Below are positions 6,900-6,948 of a stretch of 6,948 nucleotides of DNA, one piece after another. This DNA comes from an uncultured Lachnospiraceae bacterium. Lineage in GTDB: Bacteria; Bacillota; Clostridia; Lachnospirales; Lachnospiraceae. The stretch's first letter is position 1; every line of letters begins with the position of its first letter. Location of the stretch: assembly GCA_905236275.1 (NCBI GenBank), contig CAJOPI010000145.1:1-6948 (forward strand), read 5' to 3'. A program made the position numbers and the translations under genes. Under the pieces are notes generated by a model. That model saw only the letters and a list, made by a program, of their open reading frames with translations, was not told the origin of the DNA and searched no databases.

Positions 6900-6948
6900 A
6901 TGGCAGCAAAGAAGAGGAAGAAGAAAAATAACAGGACGATACATTCAA
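6900..6948 (+). CDS. Start of an unidentified gene, N-terminus rich in Lys/Arg (partial)
   Basis: An ATG at 6900 opens a frame that stays open to the window end, giving 16 residues: MAAKKRKKKNNRTIHS. TAAGG (6891-6895) is only four bases upstream and AAAAAAGGA (6874-6882) is 17 bases upstream, so neither ribosome site is ideal. The basic start resembles the cytoplasmic N-terminal tail of clostridial FtsK/SpoIIIE DNA translocases, but 16 residues cannot settle this. It lies beyond the long inverted repeat, so it probably belongs to a separate transcription unit. Confidence 0.5.
   Translation, partial: MAAKKRKKKNNRTIHS

Overview
The window is a branched-chain amino acid biosynthesis cluster, all on the + strand. 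It is followed by a cell-wall lipid-carrier gene and the first codons of one more gene. Moderate G+C by eye, frequent ATA/AGA/AGG codons, strong AGGAGG-type ribosome sites, a short class I IlvC and short LeuC/LeuD subunits all suggest a Firmicute of the class Clostridia. A Lachnospiraceae member (Butyrivibrio/Roseburia-like) is my best guess. That assignment is inference from protein style, not from a marker gene.

Layout: 1-93 is a short flank with no convincing promoter. 94-1725 encodes a divergent acetohydroxyacid synthase (AHAS) catalytic subunit. 1742-2224 encodes an ACT-domain regulatory subunit translated from the same unit. A strong sigma-A-type promoter at 2249-2277 opens a second unit with a second, more canonical regulatory subunit (2335-2838) and ilvC (2921-3952); a stem-loop lies just before ilvC. 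After ilvC, a 14-bp hairpin with a T-run forms an intrinsic terminator, and a likely promoter overlaps its left arm. leuC (4063-5322), leuD (5336-5824) and uppP (5850-6704, TTG start) follow with tight spacing. 6705-6899 contains an 81-nt nearly perfect AT-rich inverted repeat, and a new gene with a lysine/arginine-rich N-terminus begins at 6900 and runs off the end.

How the genes work together: IlvB with IlvN makes acetolactate or acetohydroxybutyrate, and IlvC isomerises and reduces it. After steps not encoded here (IlvD, LeuA), LeuCD isomerises 2-isopropylmalate to 3-isopropylmalate for leucine synthesis. ilvD, leuA, leuB and a transaminase are absent and must lie elsewhere. UppP recycles undecaprenyl pyrophosphate for the cell envelope and is functionally unrelated to the pathway.

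Most of this is ordinary metabolism, and I see no defence, mobile or CRISPR system. The points worth a second look are the AHAS catalytic subunit, whose donor-pocket residues are conserved but whose acceptor-pocket and C-terminal features are changed; the two unlike tandem regulatory subunits split by a promoter; the overlapping terminator/promoter before leuC; and the long inverted repeat after uppP.
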